Shown piece by piece: positions 36,951 through 46,197 of a DNA stretch of 64,000 bases. The notes under the pieces are model-generated. The model made no database searches. It had not been told where the DNA came from and saw only the letters and a program-made list of their open reading frames with translations. Made by a program: the position numbers and the translations under genes. Every line of letters starts with the position of its first letter. The stretch's first letter is position 1. The stretch comes from Flammeovirga kamogawensis (GTDB taxonomy: Bacteria > Bacteroidota > Bacteroidia > Cytophagales > Flammeovirgaceae). The stretch spans positions 3,077,501 to 3,141,500 of the forward strand of contig NZ_CP076128.1 in the NCBI RefSeq assembly GCF_018736065.1. Direction: 5' to 3'.

Positions 36951-38948
36951 ATGCAAGACGTAATTCGTTTATTACCTGAGTCATTAGCCAATCAAATTGC
37001 TGCAGGTGAAGTGGTACAGCGCCCCGCTTCCGTAGTAAAAGAGCTAGTAGAAAACGCTATCGATGCAGGTAGTGACTCTATTGTTTTGAAGGTAAAAGAC
37101 GCTGGTAAAACTCTTATTCAAGTAATTGATAATGGAATTGGTATGTCAGAAACTGACGTACGAATGAGTTTTGAACGTCATGCTACATCTAAGATTCTTT
37201 CTTCTGATGATCTTTTTAATATCAATACATTTGGTTTTAGAGGTGAGGCGCTTGCTTCTATTGCCGCTGTAGCACAGGTTGTTGTGAAAACAAAAAAGGA
37301 AGATGATGAAATTGGTACTACTATAGAAATTGAAGGTTCTGAAATTAAAAAACAAGAACCTATCAGTACCCCTAAAGGAACTAGTTTTTCTGTGAAAAAT
37401 TTATTCTTTAATGTTCCTGCAAGAAGAAAATTTCTAAAATCTAACCCTGTAGAATTAAAGCATATAATAGATGAATTTCAGCGTGTAGCTTTAGCTCACC
37501 CAGAAATTTCTATGTTGATGATTTCTGATGATAAAGAAATCTATAATCTAAGAGCTGGTAATATTGCAAAACGCATTGTTTCTATGTTCGGAAAGTCTTA
37601 TCAAGAACAACTTTACCCTTGTCAAGAAGATCTTGATGTAATTAAGGTAAGAGGTTATATTGGTAAGCCAGAAAATGCAAAGAAAACTCGTGGTGAACAA
37701 TTCTTCTTTGTTAATGGACGGTACATTAAACACTCTGCTTTAAACCATGCGATAATGACGGCTTATGATTCAATATTGCCAGAAAGTCATTTTCCATTCT
37801 ATCTTCTTTATATAGAAATAGATCCTAGTGATGTAGATGTGAATGTTCACCCAACCAAAACAGAAGTTAAGTTTGCAGATGAAAGAACAACTTATGCAAT
37901 TGTTAGCGCTGCTGTAAAGCAAGCTTTAGCAAGTTATGGAGTTGCCCCTTCTATTGATTTTGGGATAGATGTAAACTTTGCAAAAGATAGAAAAGAAAGT
38001 ATTCTAGGAAGTAATAAAATGATACCTCCTTTAGAAAATGATCTTACTTCTAATATTCCAGATTTACCTGCACCATCATCAAATGATTTTTCTTCTGCAT
38101 CAAATTCACTAGATAATTTTTCTGTCAATGTTCCTTTTGATCAGAGTTCTGAAAACGATGATTTTGTAAAGGTTTCATCACGCTTAAACACTTGGAATCA
38201 ACCTTCTAGTGATATGCCTGATTTTACACCTTGGAATCCTATTGAAATGGATGATAACCAATCATCAAATAATTTTTCAAATTCAGATTCTACAGAACAA
38301 TCACTTACTTATAGTAGTAGGGCTAATGATCTTGATAATTCAACAGAAAAAGATACCACTTTAGAAGGCTTCCCTTCTGATAATGTTATTCCAATCCAAC
38401 TACATAATAAATACATTATGTATCAGGTTAAATCTGGCGTAATGTGGATGGATCAAGAAGCTGCTCACGAGCGTATTCTATATGAAAAATTTCTTTCTCA
38501 GATAGAAAATACATCTGGTGTTTCTCAGCAATTATTATTTCCAAAAACAGTTCAACTGAACCCCTCAGATTTTGCTTTATTTTCTGATTTTGCTACAGAA
38601 ATCGCTGCATTAGGTTTCAATTTCAAAGTAGAAAATGATAACACTATTTTAATTAACGGAGTACCTGCAATTATCCAAGGTGGTGATGAACAAGAAATTC
38701 TAGAAGAATTATTTGAACAAATAAAGCATAACCAAGAACAGTTACGTTTATCTTCTAATGAAAATATTGCCCGTGCATTAGCAAAAAGAGCTAGTATTAA
38801 AAGTGGTCAATTATTAGAACTTCAAGAGATGAAATCCATGATTGAACAACTATTCTCTTGTTCTTCTCCAAATTATACACCTGATGGTAAAAAAACAGTA
38901 GTATTAATGGATACTGCTCAAATTGAAGGAATGTTTAATATCCGTTAG
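36951..38948 (+). CDS. mutL: DNA mismatch repair protein MutL
   Basis: A 665-residue MutL. The GHKL ATPase domain has VVKELVENAIDAGS, DNGIGM and FGFRGEALASI; the transducer domain continues to about residue 335 (VDVNVHPTKTEVKF). A serine/asparagine-rich disordered linker (about 345-475) leads to the C-terminal dimerisation domain. There the endonuclease metal-binding motif, normally DQHA-x2-E-x4-E, reads DQEAAHERILYE (residues 501-512): the histidine is replaced by glutamate while both later glutamates remain. The final cysteine motif reads CSSPNYTPDG rather than CPHGRP. The ATPase is intact; nicking activity is uncertain. No mutS or mutH is nearby. Confidence 0.95.
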   Translation: MQDVIRLLPESLANQIAAGEVVQRPASVVKELVENAIDAGSDSIVLKVKDAGKTLIQVIDNGIGMSETDVRMSFERHATSKILSSDDLFNINTFGFRGEALASIAAVAQVVVKTKKEDDEIGTTIEIEGSEIKKQEPISTPKGTSFSVKNLFFNVPARRKFLKSNPVELKHIIDEFQRVALAHPEISMLMISDDKEIYNLRAGNIAKRIVSMFGKSYQEQLYPCQEDLDVIKVRGYIGKPENAKKTRGEQFFFVNGRYIKHSALNHAIMTAYDSILPESHFPFYLLYIEIDPSDVDVNVHPTKTEVKFADERTTYAIVSAAVKQALASYGVAPSIDFGIDVNFAKDRKESILGSNKMIPPLENDLTSNIPDLPAPSSNDFSSASNSLDNFSVNVPFDQSSENDDFVKVSSRLNTWNQPSSDMPDFTPWNPIEMDDNQSSNNFSNSDSTEQSLTYSSRANDLDNSTEKDTTLEGFPSDNVIPIQLHNKYIMYQVKSGVMWMDQEAAHERILYEKFLSQIENTSGVSQQLLFPKTVQLNPSDFALFSDFATEIAALGFNFKVENDNTILINGVPAIIQGGDEQEILEELFEQIKHNQEQLRLSSNENIARALAKRASIKSGQLLELQEMKSMIEQLFSCSSPNYTPDGKKTVVLMDTAQIEGMFNIR

Positions 38949-38951
38949 TTC

Positions 38952-39182
38952 CTAAATTTGATCTATTGCCGATGCTAAATCCCTATCTTTTTGAGTTACG
39001 GTATTTCCTGCATCATGTGTTGTTAAACAAATTTCTACTTTATTCCATACATTAGACCAATTAGGATGATGTTGATGAGCTTCTGCTAAGAACGCTACCC
39101 TTGTCATAAAAGCAAAAGCTTCTATAAAATCTTTAAATGTAAAAGTTTTTTGAAGTTGATTATTCTCCTCTTTCCAATTCAT
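38952..39182 (-). CDS. 4a-hydroxytetrahydrobiopterin dehydratase
   Basis: Pterin-4a-carbinolamine dehydratase of 76 residues, which regenerates quinonoid dihydropterin after aromatic amino acid hydroxylation. The signature is plain: EAHQHHPNWSNVWNKVEICL with the catalytic histidines (about 38-40), then TTHD and a C-terminal KDRDLA. It is somewhat shorter than typical (about 95-100 residues), missing an N-terminal helix; a longer start is not open. Its stop codon lies four bases from that of mutL in a convergent arrangement, and no phenylalanine hydroxylase gene is in the window. Confidence 0.9.
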   Translation of the reverse strand: MNWKEENNQLQKTFTFKDFIEAFAFMTRVAFLAEAHQHHPNWSNVWNKVEICLTTHDAGNTVTQKDRDLASAIDQI

Positions 39183-39510
39183 AGCAAGTTATTTTAAAGT
39201 AAAATGATTAAACTTTTAATCATGGCTAATATAATGATACTAATTCCTACATTTTTAAAATGTAGATAATTGTTCTTTAAAATTATTAATTATACAAAAA
39301 AATAGAAACTAGCCTCTGTAAAATATAAGCTCCAAATGCTAATAAAAAATTAGTCTTTTCTTAAAAAATTAAACTAAGTATTATTGGTATTAATAGTAAA
39401 CAACATCATCAAAATAGGTGTTGTAACCCTGGATATTAACGATTTACCCTCTTTTAAAAGTTTTCATTTATAATGCAATAATACTTTTTGAAATAAAATT
39501 TATCAAAAAA
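39183..39510. other. Intergenic region upstream of the pterin dehydratase gene
   Basis: 328 AT-rich bases holding the leftward promoter of the dehydratase gene and, at the right, the purH terminator. A short palindrome CTACATTTTTAAAATGTAG lies near 39250. I see no gene or RNA. Confidence 0.4.
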
Positions 39511-39538
39511 AAACCGACACCCTAAGGCATCGGTTTAT
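39511..39538 (-). terminator. Intrinsic terminator of purH
   Basis: AAACCGA pairs with TCGGTTT, with a further partial CACC/GGC pairing inside. The minus strand continues into a run of eight or more T. Confidence 0.75.
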
Positions 39539-39562
39539 TTAAGCTAAAGCTTATTTATATTT

Positions 39563-41104
39563 TTAGTGCTTGAAATGACGAACACCTGTCATTACCATTG
39601 AAACACCATTTTCATTACAATAATCAACAGAAAGTTGGTCTTTAATAGAACCACCTGGTTGAACTACTGATTTTATTCCTTCTTTATCTGCAATCTCAAC
39701 ACAATCAGGGAATGGGAAAAATGCATCAGATGCCATTACTGCTTCTGATAGATCAAATCCAAAACTTTTTGCTTTTAAAATTGCTTGGTTTAAAGCATCA
39801 ACTCTTGAAGTTTGTCCTACTCCACTTGCAAACAATTGACCATCTTTTGCTAATACAATAGCATTTGATTTAGTGTGTTTACAAATTTTGTTAGCAAATA
39901 AAAGTGCTGCAGTTTGAGCATCTGAAGGAGATTTTTCAGTAACAACTTTTAAATCTTCCCAAGTCTCAGTAGTTAGGTCTTTATCTTGGGCTAATACGCC
40001 ATTTAATAAAGATTTATACTGAACCTTACCCAACTTCACCTCTTTTCTATTTAAGATGATACGATTTTTCTTACCTTTCAATAATTCTAATGCTTCAGCA
40101 TTAAAACCAGGAGCAATTACAACCTCACAGAATAATTTATGAATTTCTTCAGCTGCTGCTAAATCAATTTCTTTATTACTGATCAATACACCACCAAAAG
40201 CAGATACAGGGTCACAAGCTAATGCTTTAACATATGCCTCTTTAATATCACTTCCTAAAGCTACACCGCAAGCATTAGTATGCTTAAGGATTGCAAAGGC
40301 AGCTCCTTCTTCTGCAGGAAACTCATCAATTAATGCTACAGCAGCATCTACATCTACTAAATTATTATAAGAAAGTTCTTTACCATTTAACTGGTCAAAC
40401 ATTTCAGATAAATCTCCATAGAATGTACCTTCTTGATGAGGGTTTTCTCCATAACGTAAAGTCTTAGCTGTACGTTCTGATACTTTCAAACTAGGAATAG
40501 CTTCTTCCTCTTCTGCTACTACACTATTGAAGTAGTCAAAGATTTTAGAATCATAGTGAGAAGAAATATCAAATGCTTTTGCAGCAAAACGCATACGATC
40601 TTTAAGATCTGTTGCTCCATTCTTTTCAGAAAGAATAGTTGCAACTTCATCATATTGTTCTCTAGATGATACAATTAAAGTATCTTTATAATTCTTTGCT
40701 GCTGCACGAATTAAAGAAATACCTCCAATATCAACTTTTTCAACAATTGCTTGATGTGCAGCATCTTGAGCTACAGTTTCCTCGAAAGGATATAAGTCAA
40801 CGATAACAAGGTCAATATTAGGAATATCAAATTCCTCAATTTGAGCTTGGTCAGTTTCGTTGTCTCCTCTGTTTAGGATACCTCCAAAAATTTTAGGATG
40901 TAAAGTTTTAACACGTCCTCCAAGGATAGAAGGGTACGAAGTTAAGTCTTCAACAGCCGTTACTTCGGCTCCTAGTTCTTCTATAAAACTTTGCGTACCA
41001 CCTGTTGAGTAGATAGTGACACCTTGTTCTTGCAGTAGTTTTACAATTGGCGCTAGATTGTCTTTGTAAAAAACCGAAATGAGTGCTGACTCGACCTTTT
41101 TCAT
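39563..41104 (-). CDS. purH: Bifunctional AICAR formyltransferase/IMP cyclohydrolase PurH
   Basis: Catalyses the last two steps of de novo purine synthesis, 513 residues. The N-terminal MGS-like cyclohydrolase domain (about 1-195) has STGGT, TLHPKIFGGIL and LYPFEETVA; the C-terminal transformylase domain has LRYGENPHQEG, KHTNACGVA, SAFGGVL, SNAIVLAKDG and the closing MTGVRHFKH. All family landmarks are intact. It is a single gene with its own terminator. Confidence 0.97.
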   Translation of the reverse strand: MKKVESALISVFYKDNLAPIVKLLQEQGVTIYSTGGTQSFIEELGAEVTAVEDLTSYPSILGGRVKTLHPKIFGGILNRGDNETDQAQIEEFDIPNIDLVIVDLYPFEETVAQDAAHQAIVEKVDIGGISLIRAAAKNYKDTLIVSSREQYDEVATILSEKNGATDLKDRMRFAAKAFDISSHYDSKIFDYFNSVVAEEEEAIPSLKVSERTAKTLRYGENPHQEGTFYGDLSEMFDQLNGKELSYNNLVDVDAAVALIDEFPAEEGAAFAILKHTNACGVALGSDIKEAYVKALACDPVSAFGGVLISNKEIDLAAAEEIHKLFCEVVIAPGFNAEALELLKGKKNRIILNRKEVKLGKVQYKSLLNGVLAQDKDLTTETWEDLKVVTEKSPSDAQTAALLFANKICKHTKSNAIVLAKDGQLFASGVGQTSRVDALNQAILKAKSFGFDLSEAVMASDAFFPFPDCVEIADKEGIKSVVQPGGSIKDQLSVDYCNENGVSMVMTGVRHFKH

Positions 41105-41177
41105 AGTTGATAATCTTTGTTTTAGTGATTATAGCGCGAAACTAATCAATTCAAGTCTAAAAAAAATCTACTTGTAC

Positions 41178-41221
41178 AAAAAAGACTGAAAATTACAGTA
41201 AATTACCTATAATTTTCAGCC
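41178..41221 (-). terminator. Intrinsic terminator of the ybbR-coaE operon
   Basis: On the minus strand GCTGAAAATTA pairs with TAATTTTCAGT (one G-T pair) and is followed by CTTTTTTG. Confidence 0.75.
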
Positions 41222-41250
41222 TATTATTAAAAATTCATCAATACTTAACG

Positions 41251-41853
41251 TTATTTTACTAAAATTTCATAGTTACTAAAAGATCGATGAAGGTCTATAA
41301 TTTCAGGGATTAATAATGATGAGTCATCATTTTGTAATTTAATATCTGCAAGACTAAATAACTTTTCTTCTTCTTGCTGTTTATTAATTATATCTTCAAT
41401 TTGATTTTTTGGTCGATGATCTCTTTCTAAAACACGTTGTACTCTTTTTTCTATGGGAGCATCAACTACTATTACTTTATCAAGTTTTTTATAATTACCA
41501 TTTGTAAACATCAATGCTGCTTCTTTAACAACGTAAGGATGTTTTTGTAATTCAATTCTAACCCAATCATTGTAATGATCTGCTACTCTTGGATGAACGA
41601 TGCTGTTCATTATTTCTAATTTTTTCTTGTCAGAAAATATTTGGCGAGCTAAAAAAGGTCTATTCAGCATTCCGTTTTTAAGATATGCATCTTTACCAAA
41701 CACTGAGATAATTTCTTTGATAATTTTTGGGTCTTCTCGCATTAACATTTTGGCCTGTGTATCTGCATTATAGATTGGAGCTCCTAATACTTTAAAAATT
41801 CTACAGATATAACTTTTGCCAGCACCTATTCCACCAGTAATTCCTACTTGCAT
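41251..41853 (-). CDS. coaE: Dephospho-CoA kinase CoaE
   Basis: Last enzyme of coenzyme A synthesis, 200 residues, the normal length. The P-loop GITGGIGAGKS opens the protein (residues 4-14). The CoA-domain segment IYNADTQAKMLM (about 32-43), the lid arginine region RVQRVLERD (about 148-156) and the motif VKEAALMF are present. It follows the YbbR gene with a 6-base gap and is probably cotranscribed. This pairing with ybbR is frequent in Bacteroidota. Confidence 0.96.
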   Translation of the reverse strand: MQVGITGGIGAGKSYICRIFKVLGAPIYNADTQAKMLMREDPKIIKEIISVFGKDAYLKNGMLNRPFLARQIFSDKKKLEIMNSIVHPRVADHYNDWVRIELQKHPYVVKEAALMFTNGNYKKLDKVIVVDAPIEKRVQRVLERDHRPKNQIEDIINKQQEEEKLFSLADIKLQNDDSSLLIPEIIDLHRSFSNYEILVK

Positions 41854-41859
41854 GGCTTA

Positions 41860-42897
41860 TTATTTAATTTTTTGTACTCTTAAGTACTTTGGTGATAATA
41901 AAATATTCTCGTAATTATCGTTATCTAAAAACACTTTTGGTGTTACCGTTGAATCTGCCCAATTAATATCCTTGTAGTCAACAACTACAGGTATTAAATC
42001 TATACTTTTAATAAGATCCTCTCTTATTATATAACTAATATACACATCATCAGGTACTAATGAAAATTTTTCTTCTGTATCTTCCTCTGGGAAATTAACT
42101 TTTAACAGTTTCGCTTTTTCTGTAGAAGAAATAAAATAAAATACATTAAAAGATATTTTCACTTCATCATATTGAGAAACTATTAACCTTTTATCATTAT
42201 TACCTGGGATCTCTATTGGTATATATTCATTTAGATTCTCTGCAATTGGTTGGGCATCTTCTGACGCTAATAATAGATTATCGGGGAACTTAGCTAACTC
42301 TGTACTAGGCCCTCTAAATATTACACTATCAGGTTTAATATTAATTTTTCCAACTCTTCGATATCCATTTTGAAAATGAAAAGAAGTAGTATCTATTTGA
42401 ACTGCTAATTTTTTATTTGTAAGCGTATCGTAATCGAATGCTAGTGTATCTTCTAATATGTAATTTACCTTTAAGCCTTTCAGTACTTGCGATAACTCTT
42501 TTAATAATACTTTACCAGCAAGGTATTTTACTGAAACAGGGTCTTCTAGGTTAATATTAAGTTTACTATTTCCTATTCTTAAAGACTTACTTAAAAGTGT
42601 CCAACCATTTCCTGTTGCATTTACGCTAACATATTTTGGAGGTTCTTGTAAGGCTACTACATTTTCTTCATTTACTTTTACATTAACAGGAATTTCTATT
42701 GTAGATGTATGGTCTTCGTTTAGAGAATGAAAAACCCAAAAAATAAATGCCGTCATGAAACACACAATCATAGCACTCCAATCCCATGTTTTTATATCTT
42801 GTAAGAATGTACTATTCTCTACAAAATTATTTAATTTTTCTTCTACCCATTTTATGAGTTTCGGAAAGTCTGGAATATGGTATTTTCTATTAGGCAT
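41860..42897 (-). CDS. YbbR-like domain protein
   Basis: A 345-residue membrane-anchored protein. A cytoplasmic N-terminus of about 45 residues precedes one transmembrane segment (about 45-62, AMIVCFMTAFIFWVFHSL), followed by YbbR-type beta domains in the periplasm (for example STIEIPVNVKVNEENV near 68-83, and PDSVIFRGPSTELAKFP near 185-201). In Firmicutes the YbbR protein CdaR regulates the cyclic-di-AMP synthase CdaA; here no cdaA gene is adjacent in the window, so that link is not shown. It is cotranscribed with coaE. Confidence 0.85.
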   Translation of the reverse strand: MPNRKYHIPDFPKLIKWVEEKLNNFVENSTFLQDIKTWDWSAMIVCFMTAFIFWVFHSLNEDHTSTIEIPVNVKVNEENVVALQEPPKYVSVNATGNGWTLLSKSLRIGNSKLNINLEDPVSVKYLAGKVLLKELSQVLKGLKVNYILEDTLAFDYDTLTNKKLAVQIDTTSFHFQNGYRRVGKINIKPDSVIFRGPSTELAKFPDNLLLASEDAQPIAENLNEYIPIEIPGNNDKRLIVSQYDEVKISFNVFYFISSTEKAKLLKVNFPEEDTEEKFSLVPDDVYISYIIREDLIKSIDLIPVVVDYKDINWADSTVTPKVFLDNDNYENILLSPKYLRVQKIK

Positions 42898-42949
42898 ATC
42901 TATTTTTAACCTATTAAATAATGCTATAATTTATTATTAGAAAACTAAA

Positions 42950-42984
42950 AAACCGTAACATAAATATATATTATGCTACGGTTT
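42950..42984 (-). terminator. Intrinsic terminator of yajC
   Basis: AACCGTA (42951-42957) and its neighbours pair with TACGGTT (42977-42983) with a small bulge. The minus strand continues into TTTTTTAGTTTTC. Confidence 0.7.
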
Positions 42985-43070
42985 ACAAGATAGTAAGGTT
43001 TATCCCGAATAATTATCAAACACTAAAAATATTTTCAAAATTATTCATCACCTTAATATTAAAATGGAGA

Positions 43071-43412
43071 TTAGTCCTTTTTATCTTTTTTAGGTCCAAA
43101 AACAATATTTGTATTTTCAGCAGAGATAGATGATTTCTCAAAAGTTACTTTTACTCCTCTATCAATTTCTAAAACTACTGTAGTATTATTTACTTCGTAC
43201 ACTTTACCGTGTAAACCACTAACTGTTACTACCATTTGTCCTTTTTTTACAGCATCAGAAAATTTTTGTTGATCTTTTTGCTTCTTCTGTTGTGGACGAA
43301 TCATGAAGAAATAAAATACTGCAACCATACCTACGATAAATACTAGGTTCATAATTTGTGCAGAATCTCCTCCACCTGGAAGTTGAAGTAAAATGTTATT
43401 CAAAACGTTCAT
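43071..43412 (-). CDS. yajC: Preprotein translocase accessory subunit YajC
   Basis: A 113-residue protein with one transmembrane segment (about residues 18-40, IMNLVFIVGMVAVFYFFMIRPQ) ending in the family hallmark FFMIRPQQKKQK, followed by a small SH3-like domain (KKGQMVVTVSGLHGKVYEV). YajC associates with SecDF at the translocon. It is a single gene, with a promoter-like element just upstream and a terminator downstream. Confidence 0.95.
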   Translation of the reverse strand: MNVLNNILLQLPGGGDSAQIMNLVFIVGMVAVFYFFMIRPQQKKQKDQQKFSDAVKKGQMVVTVSGLHGKVYEVNNTTVVLEIDRGVKVTFEKSSISAENTNIVFGPKKDKKD

Positions 43413-43484
43413 TTTATTGTTAATTAAATTTTTAAAATTCTTTTATAATTAAGGTCCTTAGGTAACCTTTCTTACATTTTGCTA

Positions 43485-43492
43485 CAAAAATA
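43485..43492 (-). promoter_or_regulatory. Possible yajC promoter -7 element
   Basis: Read on the minus strand the sequence is TATTTTTG, matching TAnnTTTG, about 75 bases before the yajC start and just past the preceding terminator. Confidence 0.45.
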
Positions 43493-43494
43493 CA

Positions 43495-43530
43495 AACCTC
43501 TACTAGGGAACTACCCTAATAGAGGTTTTT
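43495..43530 (-). terminator. Intrinsic terminator of the DUF1573 lipoprotein gene
   Basis: AACCTCTACTAGGG pairs with CCCTAATAGAGGTT (one mismatch) around a five-base loop. A T-run follows on the plus strand, while the minus strand gives TTTGTATTTTTG, so it may act in both directions. Confidence 0.75.
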
Positions 43531-43558
43531 TTTTGTGAAAGATCCAAAAGAAAGTAAA

Positions 43559-44032
43559 TTACATTGTTCCTTTCTCTGCTTTAGGATTCACTTTAGCTCT
43601 AATTGTTACTACATCCATACCATCTTCTACATTGGCTTGAATTGTAACTCTTTTAACTTGAGTACCTTTTTTGTGTGCACTATTAAATGTAACATTCAAT
43701 TTAGCAGACTCACCTGGTGCTAATGGCTTTCTATCCCAATCAGGAGCAGTACAACCACATGTTGTTCTTACATTAGTAATAGTTAGAGGTACCTCACCTT
43801 GGTTTGTATAATTAAATACATGCGTTACCTTATCACCTTCTGTGATTTCACCAAAATCAAATTCTTTTTCCTCGAACTTAAATTTAGCTAAAGGACCTGT
43901 ACTTGCTTTAGTAGTAGAAGCTGTTGATACAGCCGAAGATTTCTCTGTTGAAGAAGATTTTTTCTCTTCACCACAAGAAATTAACATTGTAGCCATAACT
44001 ACAAGTATTGATAATGATTTAATTAATTTCAT
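43559..44032 (-). CDS. DUF1573 domain lipoprotein
   Basis: A 157-residue protein with a lipoprotein signal (MATMLISCGEE, cysteine at residue 20), a serine/threonine-rich linker of about 25 residues, and one DUF1573 immunoglobulin-like domain (about 50-157) with FDFGEI, FNYTNQGEVPLTITNV and TTCGCTAPDWD. It is paralogous to the soluble protein at 9094-9483. The lipid anchor should place it at the inner face of the outer membrane. Its role is unknown. It is a single gene with its own terminator. Confidence 0.9.
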   Translation of the reverse strand: MKLIKSLSILVVMATMLISCGEEKKSSSTEKSSAVSTASTTKASTGPLAKFKFEEKEFDFGEITEGDKVTHVFNYTNQGEVPLTITNVRTTCGCTAPDWDRKPLAPGESAKLNVTFNSAHKKGTQVKRVTIQANVEDGMDVVTIRAKVNPKAEKGTM

Positions 44033-44100
44033 TTGAGTAATCTATTAAGATGTTTGATTATTATTTGTCAATTTAATTACAATAATAATCACTTTAAACT

Positions 44101-44137
44101 AAAAAAGGCAAAGAAGTAAGATCTTCCTTGCCTTTTA
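44101..44137 (-). terminator. Intrinsic terminator of the nusB-ytxH operon
   Basis: AAAAGGCAA pairs with TTGCCTTTT, extended by an imperfect GAAG/CTTC pairing, with a T-run on the minus strand. Confidence 0.75.
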
Positions 44138-44160
44138 ATGAAATCTAAAAAAAGATTTTA

Positions 44161-44484
44161 TTAATCTTCTTCTCCTTCATCCATTGCTGGAGTTGCAATA
44201 CGCTCTTTTAAAGCATCTACTTCTCCCATTAATTCTTCTGCATGCTTAATAGCATCATCTATTACACGCTGTCCTTCAGACTTAGCGGCAGTTACAGCTA
44301 CTTTTCTTTCTTCTAATAAATCCTCAACAAGATCTTCTAAATCTTCTCTGTATTTATCTAACTTAAATGTTAAACGCTCTCTAGTATTTTTGCCTTTATC
44401 TGGTGCAAATAAAACACCTAATAAAGCACCTGCAGCCGCTCCTGCAACAAAACCTAAAAATGAATTTCCTCCGTTCTTTGCCAT
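44161..44484 (-). CDS. YtxH domain-containing protein
   Basis: A 107-residue protein of the YtxH/GvpP-like type: a glycine/alanine-rich N-terminal helix (FLGFVAGAAAGALLGVLFAPDKG, about residues 9-31) that could span the membrane, then an amphipathic charged helix with repeated 11-residue-like periodicity. YtxH proteins are general-stress associated in Bacillus; no function is known here. It lies 20 bases downstream of nusB and is probably cotranscribed. Confidence 0.88.
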   Translation of the reverse strand: MAKNGGNSFLGFVAGAAAGALLGVLFAPDKGKNTRERLTFKLDKYREDLEDLVEDLLEERKVAVTAAKSEGQRVIDDAIKHAEELMGEVDALKERIATPAMDEGEED

Positions 44485-44504
44485 GTTAAAGTCAATATGT
44501 TTAA

Positions 44505-45689
44505 TTATTTGTTATCCAGTAGACCTTTTCCACTTTTCTTGATTTTTCCTTCCGATTGTAATTCTTCAGAAATTGAATCTAACATACCATTAATAAACTG
44601 CCAACTTTTTGGTGTACTATATTGCTTAGAGATCTCAATAAACTCGTTGATTGTAACTTTTACAGGTATATTTCTGAAATTTAACATTTCAGCTAATGCC
44701 ATATTAATTAGTATACTATCAACTTTTGCAATTCGATCTATAGCCCATTTTTTAGACTTATTGGCGATAATTTCTTTAAAGTTTTCTTCTTGGCTAAGTG
44801 TTAAGCTGAAAAGCTCTTCAAAAAACTCTTTATCTTCTTCCCAATTTTTAGAGATAGATAGAATTTCTGTGCCTTCATCCTCAGAGATATTTTTCACTGT
44901 CTTTAACACCATACTTCTTAGTATACGTTTGTTTTCAGACCAGTTTAAATCTTCTGCTTCAAAAGACGACTCAATTACCTCATTTTTAAAGATGAAGTCT
45001 CTTACTATTAAACGTAAAACTTCTTGTTGAGTTTCAAAAGTTGAAGAGTCTTTTGTAAGTTCCTCAATAGCAGTAATTAAATCTTCATCACGCTTTAAGA
45101 CTCTTAACCATTCTAAAACTTTTTCATCATCCTCAATTCTTCTTAATTTATGTTTCGACAATAATTCTGTCAAAACATCATCTTCTCTTAGAATTGTGAA
45201 TGCTTTATTATTATAGAACCAATCAACAAATTTTTGATCAAGTTCAATATTTCTTGCATTTTTCTCTACTTTTCTTTCCAGTTCTTTTTTAGATAACTCA
45301 GAGATATCTATTAAGTATGAAAGAATTTTAAGGTATTTAGTAAATAATTGTTCCGTTTCAATGACCATCTTTTTCTTGAAGTCATTTTCATCCTTAATTA
45401 CTAATTGTTCGTAGTGATTCTTAGCCTTAGATGCTATTTTTAGCAATTTCACATCTAACTCCTCAGTAGAAGCCTCAATGTCTTCATTAAGATAATTTGT
45501 AAAGTACTCTATTACTTTAGCTTGTTCTTCATCAATTCTTGCTTTTTCCTCTTGTCCAAATTCTAAGAATTCTTCTCTGAATTCAGCCTTAATTGTATCT
45601 AAAGTCAATTCTTTATTTGATGCTTTACTTTGCTTGAAAGCATAGACGCTTTGCATTATTTTAATGCGTAATAATCTTCTATTGAGCAT
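44505..45689 (-). CDS. nusB: Transcription antitermination factor NusB (long Bacteroidota form)
   Basis: A 394-residue protein, much longer than E. coli NusB (139 residues). The canonical NusB fold is recognised at the C-terminus (about 300-380: WAIDRIAKVDSILINMALAEM, VKVTINEFIEISKQYSTPKSWQFINGML). The N-terminus starts MLNRRLLRIKIMQSVYAF, a familiar NusB opening, and between them lies a charged helical insertion. Bacteroidota commonly have this long version. NusB with NusE binds boxA RNA in rRNA antitermination. It is cotranscribed with the YtxH gene. Confidence 0.9.
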   Translation of the reverse strand: MLNRRLLRIKIMQSVYAFKQSKASNKELTLDTIKAEFREEFLEFGQEEKARIDEEQAKVIEYFTNYLNEDIEASTEELDVKLLKIASKAKNHYEQLVIKDENDFKKKMVIETEQLFTKYLKILSYLIDISELSKKELERKVEKNARNIELDQKFVDWFYNNKAFTILREDDVLTELLSKHKLRRIEDDEKVLEWLRVLKRDEDLITAIEELTKDSSTFETQQEVLRLIVRDFIFKNEVIESSFEAEDLNWSENKRILRSMVLKTVKNISEDEGTEILSISKNWEEDKEFFEELFSLTLSQEENFKEIIANKSKKWAIDRIAKVDSILINMALAEMLNFRNIPVKVTINEFIEISKQYSTPKSWQFINGMLDSISEELQSEGKIKKSGKGLLDNK

Positions 45690-46000
45690 GGATCTATTTT
45701 ATCTAAAAACTAAGAATTATTTACAACTACTTGACGAAAACAAACAAATGAAAGTTCATGTCAATTAATTTTATTAAGAGTTTGAATAGAACGTGAAATG
45801 AAGGTGATTCAATAAAAAGGTAGGATTAACTTCAAAAACAGTATTCAAACATACTCTAAGTTACAATCTATTATGATATCTAACACATAATCAGTATTGT
45901 ATTGCATAGCTTAAAGATGAGATGTTTGTTTTAACAGGCTAGATAAACAAAACGTAACTTCCCCTTTAACTGCTTTTTTGTGATATTTAAGAAAAAGAAA
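45690..46000. other. Intergenic region between nusB and the initiator tRNA
   Basis: 311 bases without a supportable gene or RNA. It should contain the leftward promoter of nusB. Confidence 0.4.
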
Positions 46001-46029
46001 AAGGCTAATCTAAAATTAGACTAGCCTTA
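46001..46029 (-). terminator. Intrinsic terminator of the tRNA gene
   Basis: AAGGCTA..TCTAA pairs with TTAGA.TAGCCTT around AAA, directly after the tRNA 3' end; the minus strand continues into TTTTTCTTTTTC. Confidence 0.8.
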
Positions 46030-46031
46030 CT

Positions 46032-46107
<76 letters not shown>

Positions 46108-46128
46108 CTGTTTTTCTTAAATGCTGTG

Positions 46129-46160
46129 CAAAAGTAGGTCTTTTATATTCACTAACCAAA
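46129..46160 (-). promoter_or_regulatory. Promoter of the initiator tRNA gene
   Basis: On the minus strand TTTG (46160-46157) and TACTTTTG (46136-46129) are 20 bases apart and match both Bacteroidota promoter elements exactly, 21 bases before the tRNA. Confidence 0.8.
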
Positions 46161-46197
46161 TATAAAGAGTTTATTTATCAATAATAAGCGTTAATAT

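Noticed and set aside
39246-39266. Palindrome CTACATTTTTAAAATGTAG as an operator
   Set aside because: It is mostly A and T, occurs once, and has no regulator nearby; chance is sufficient in such AT-rich DNA.
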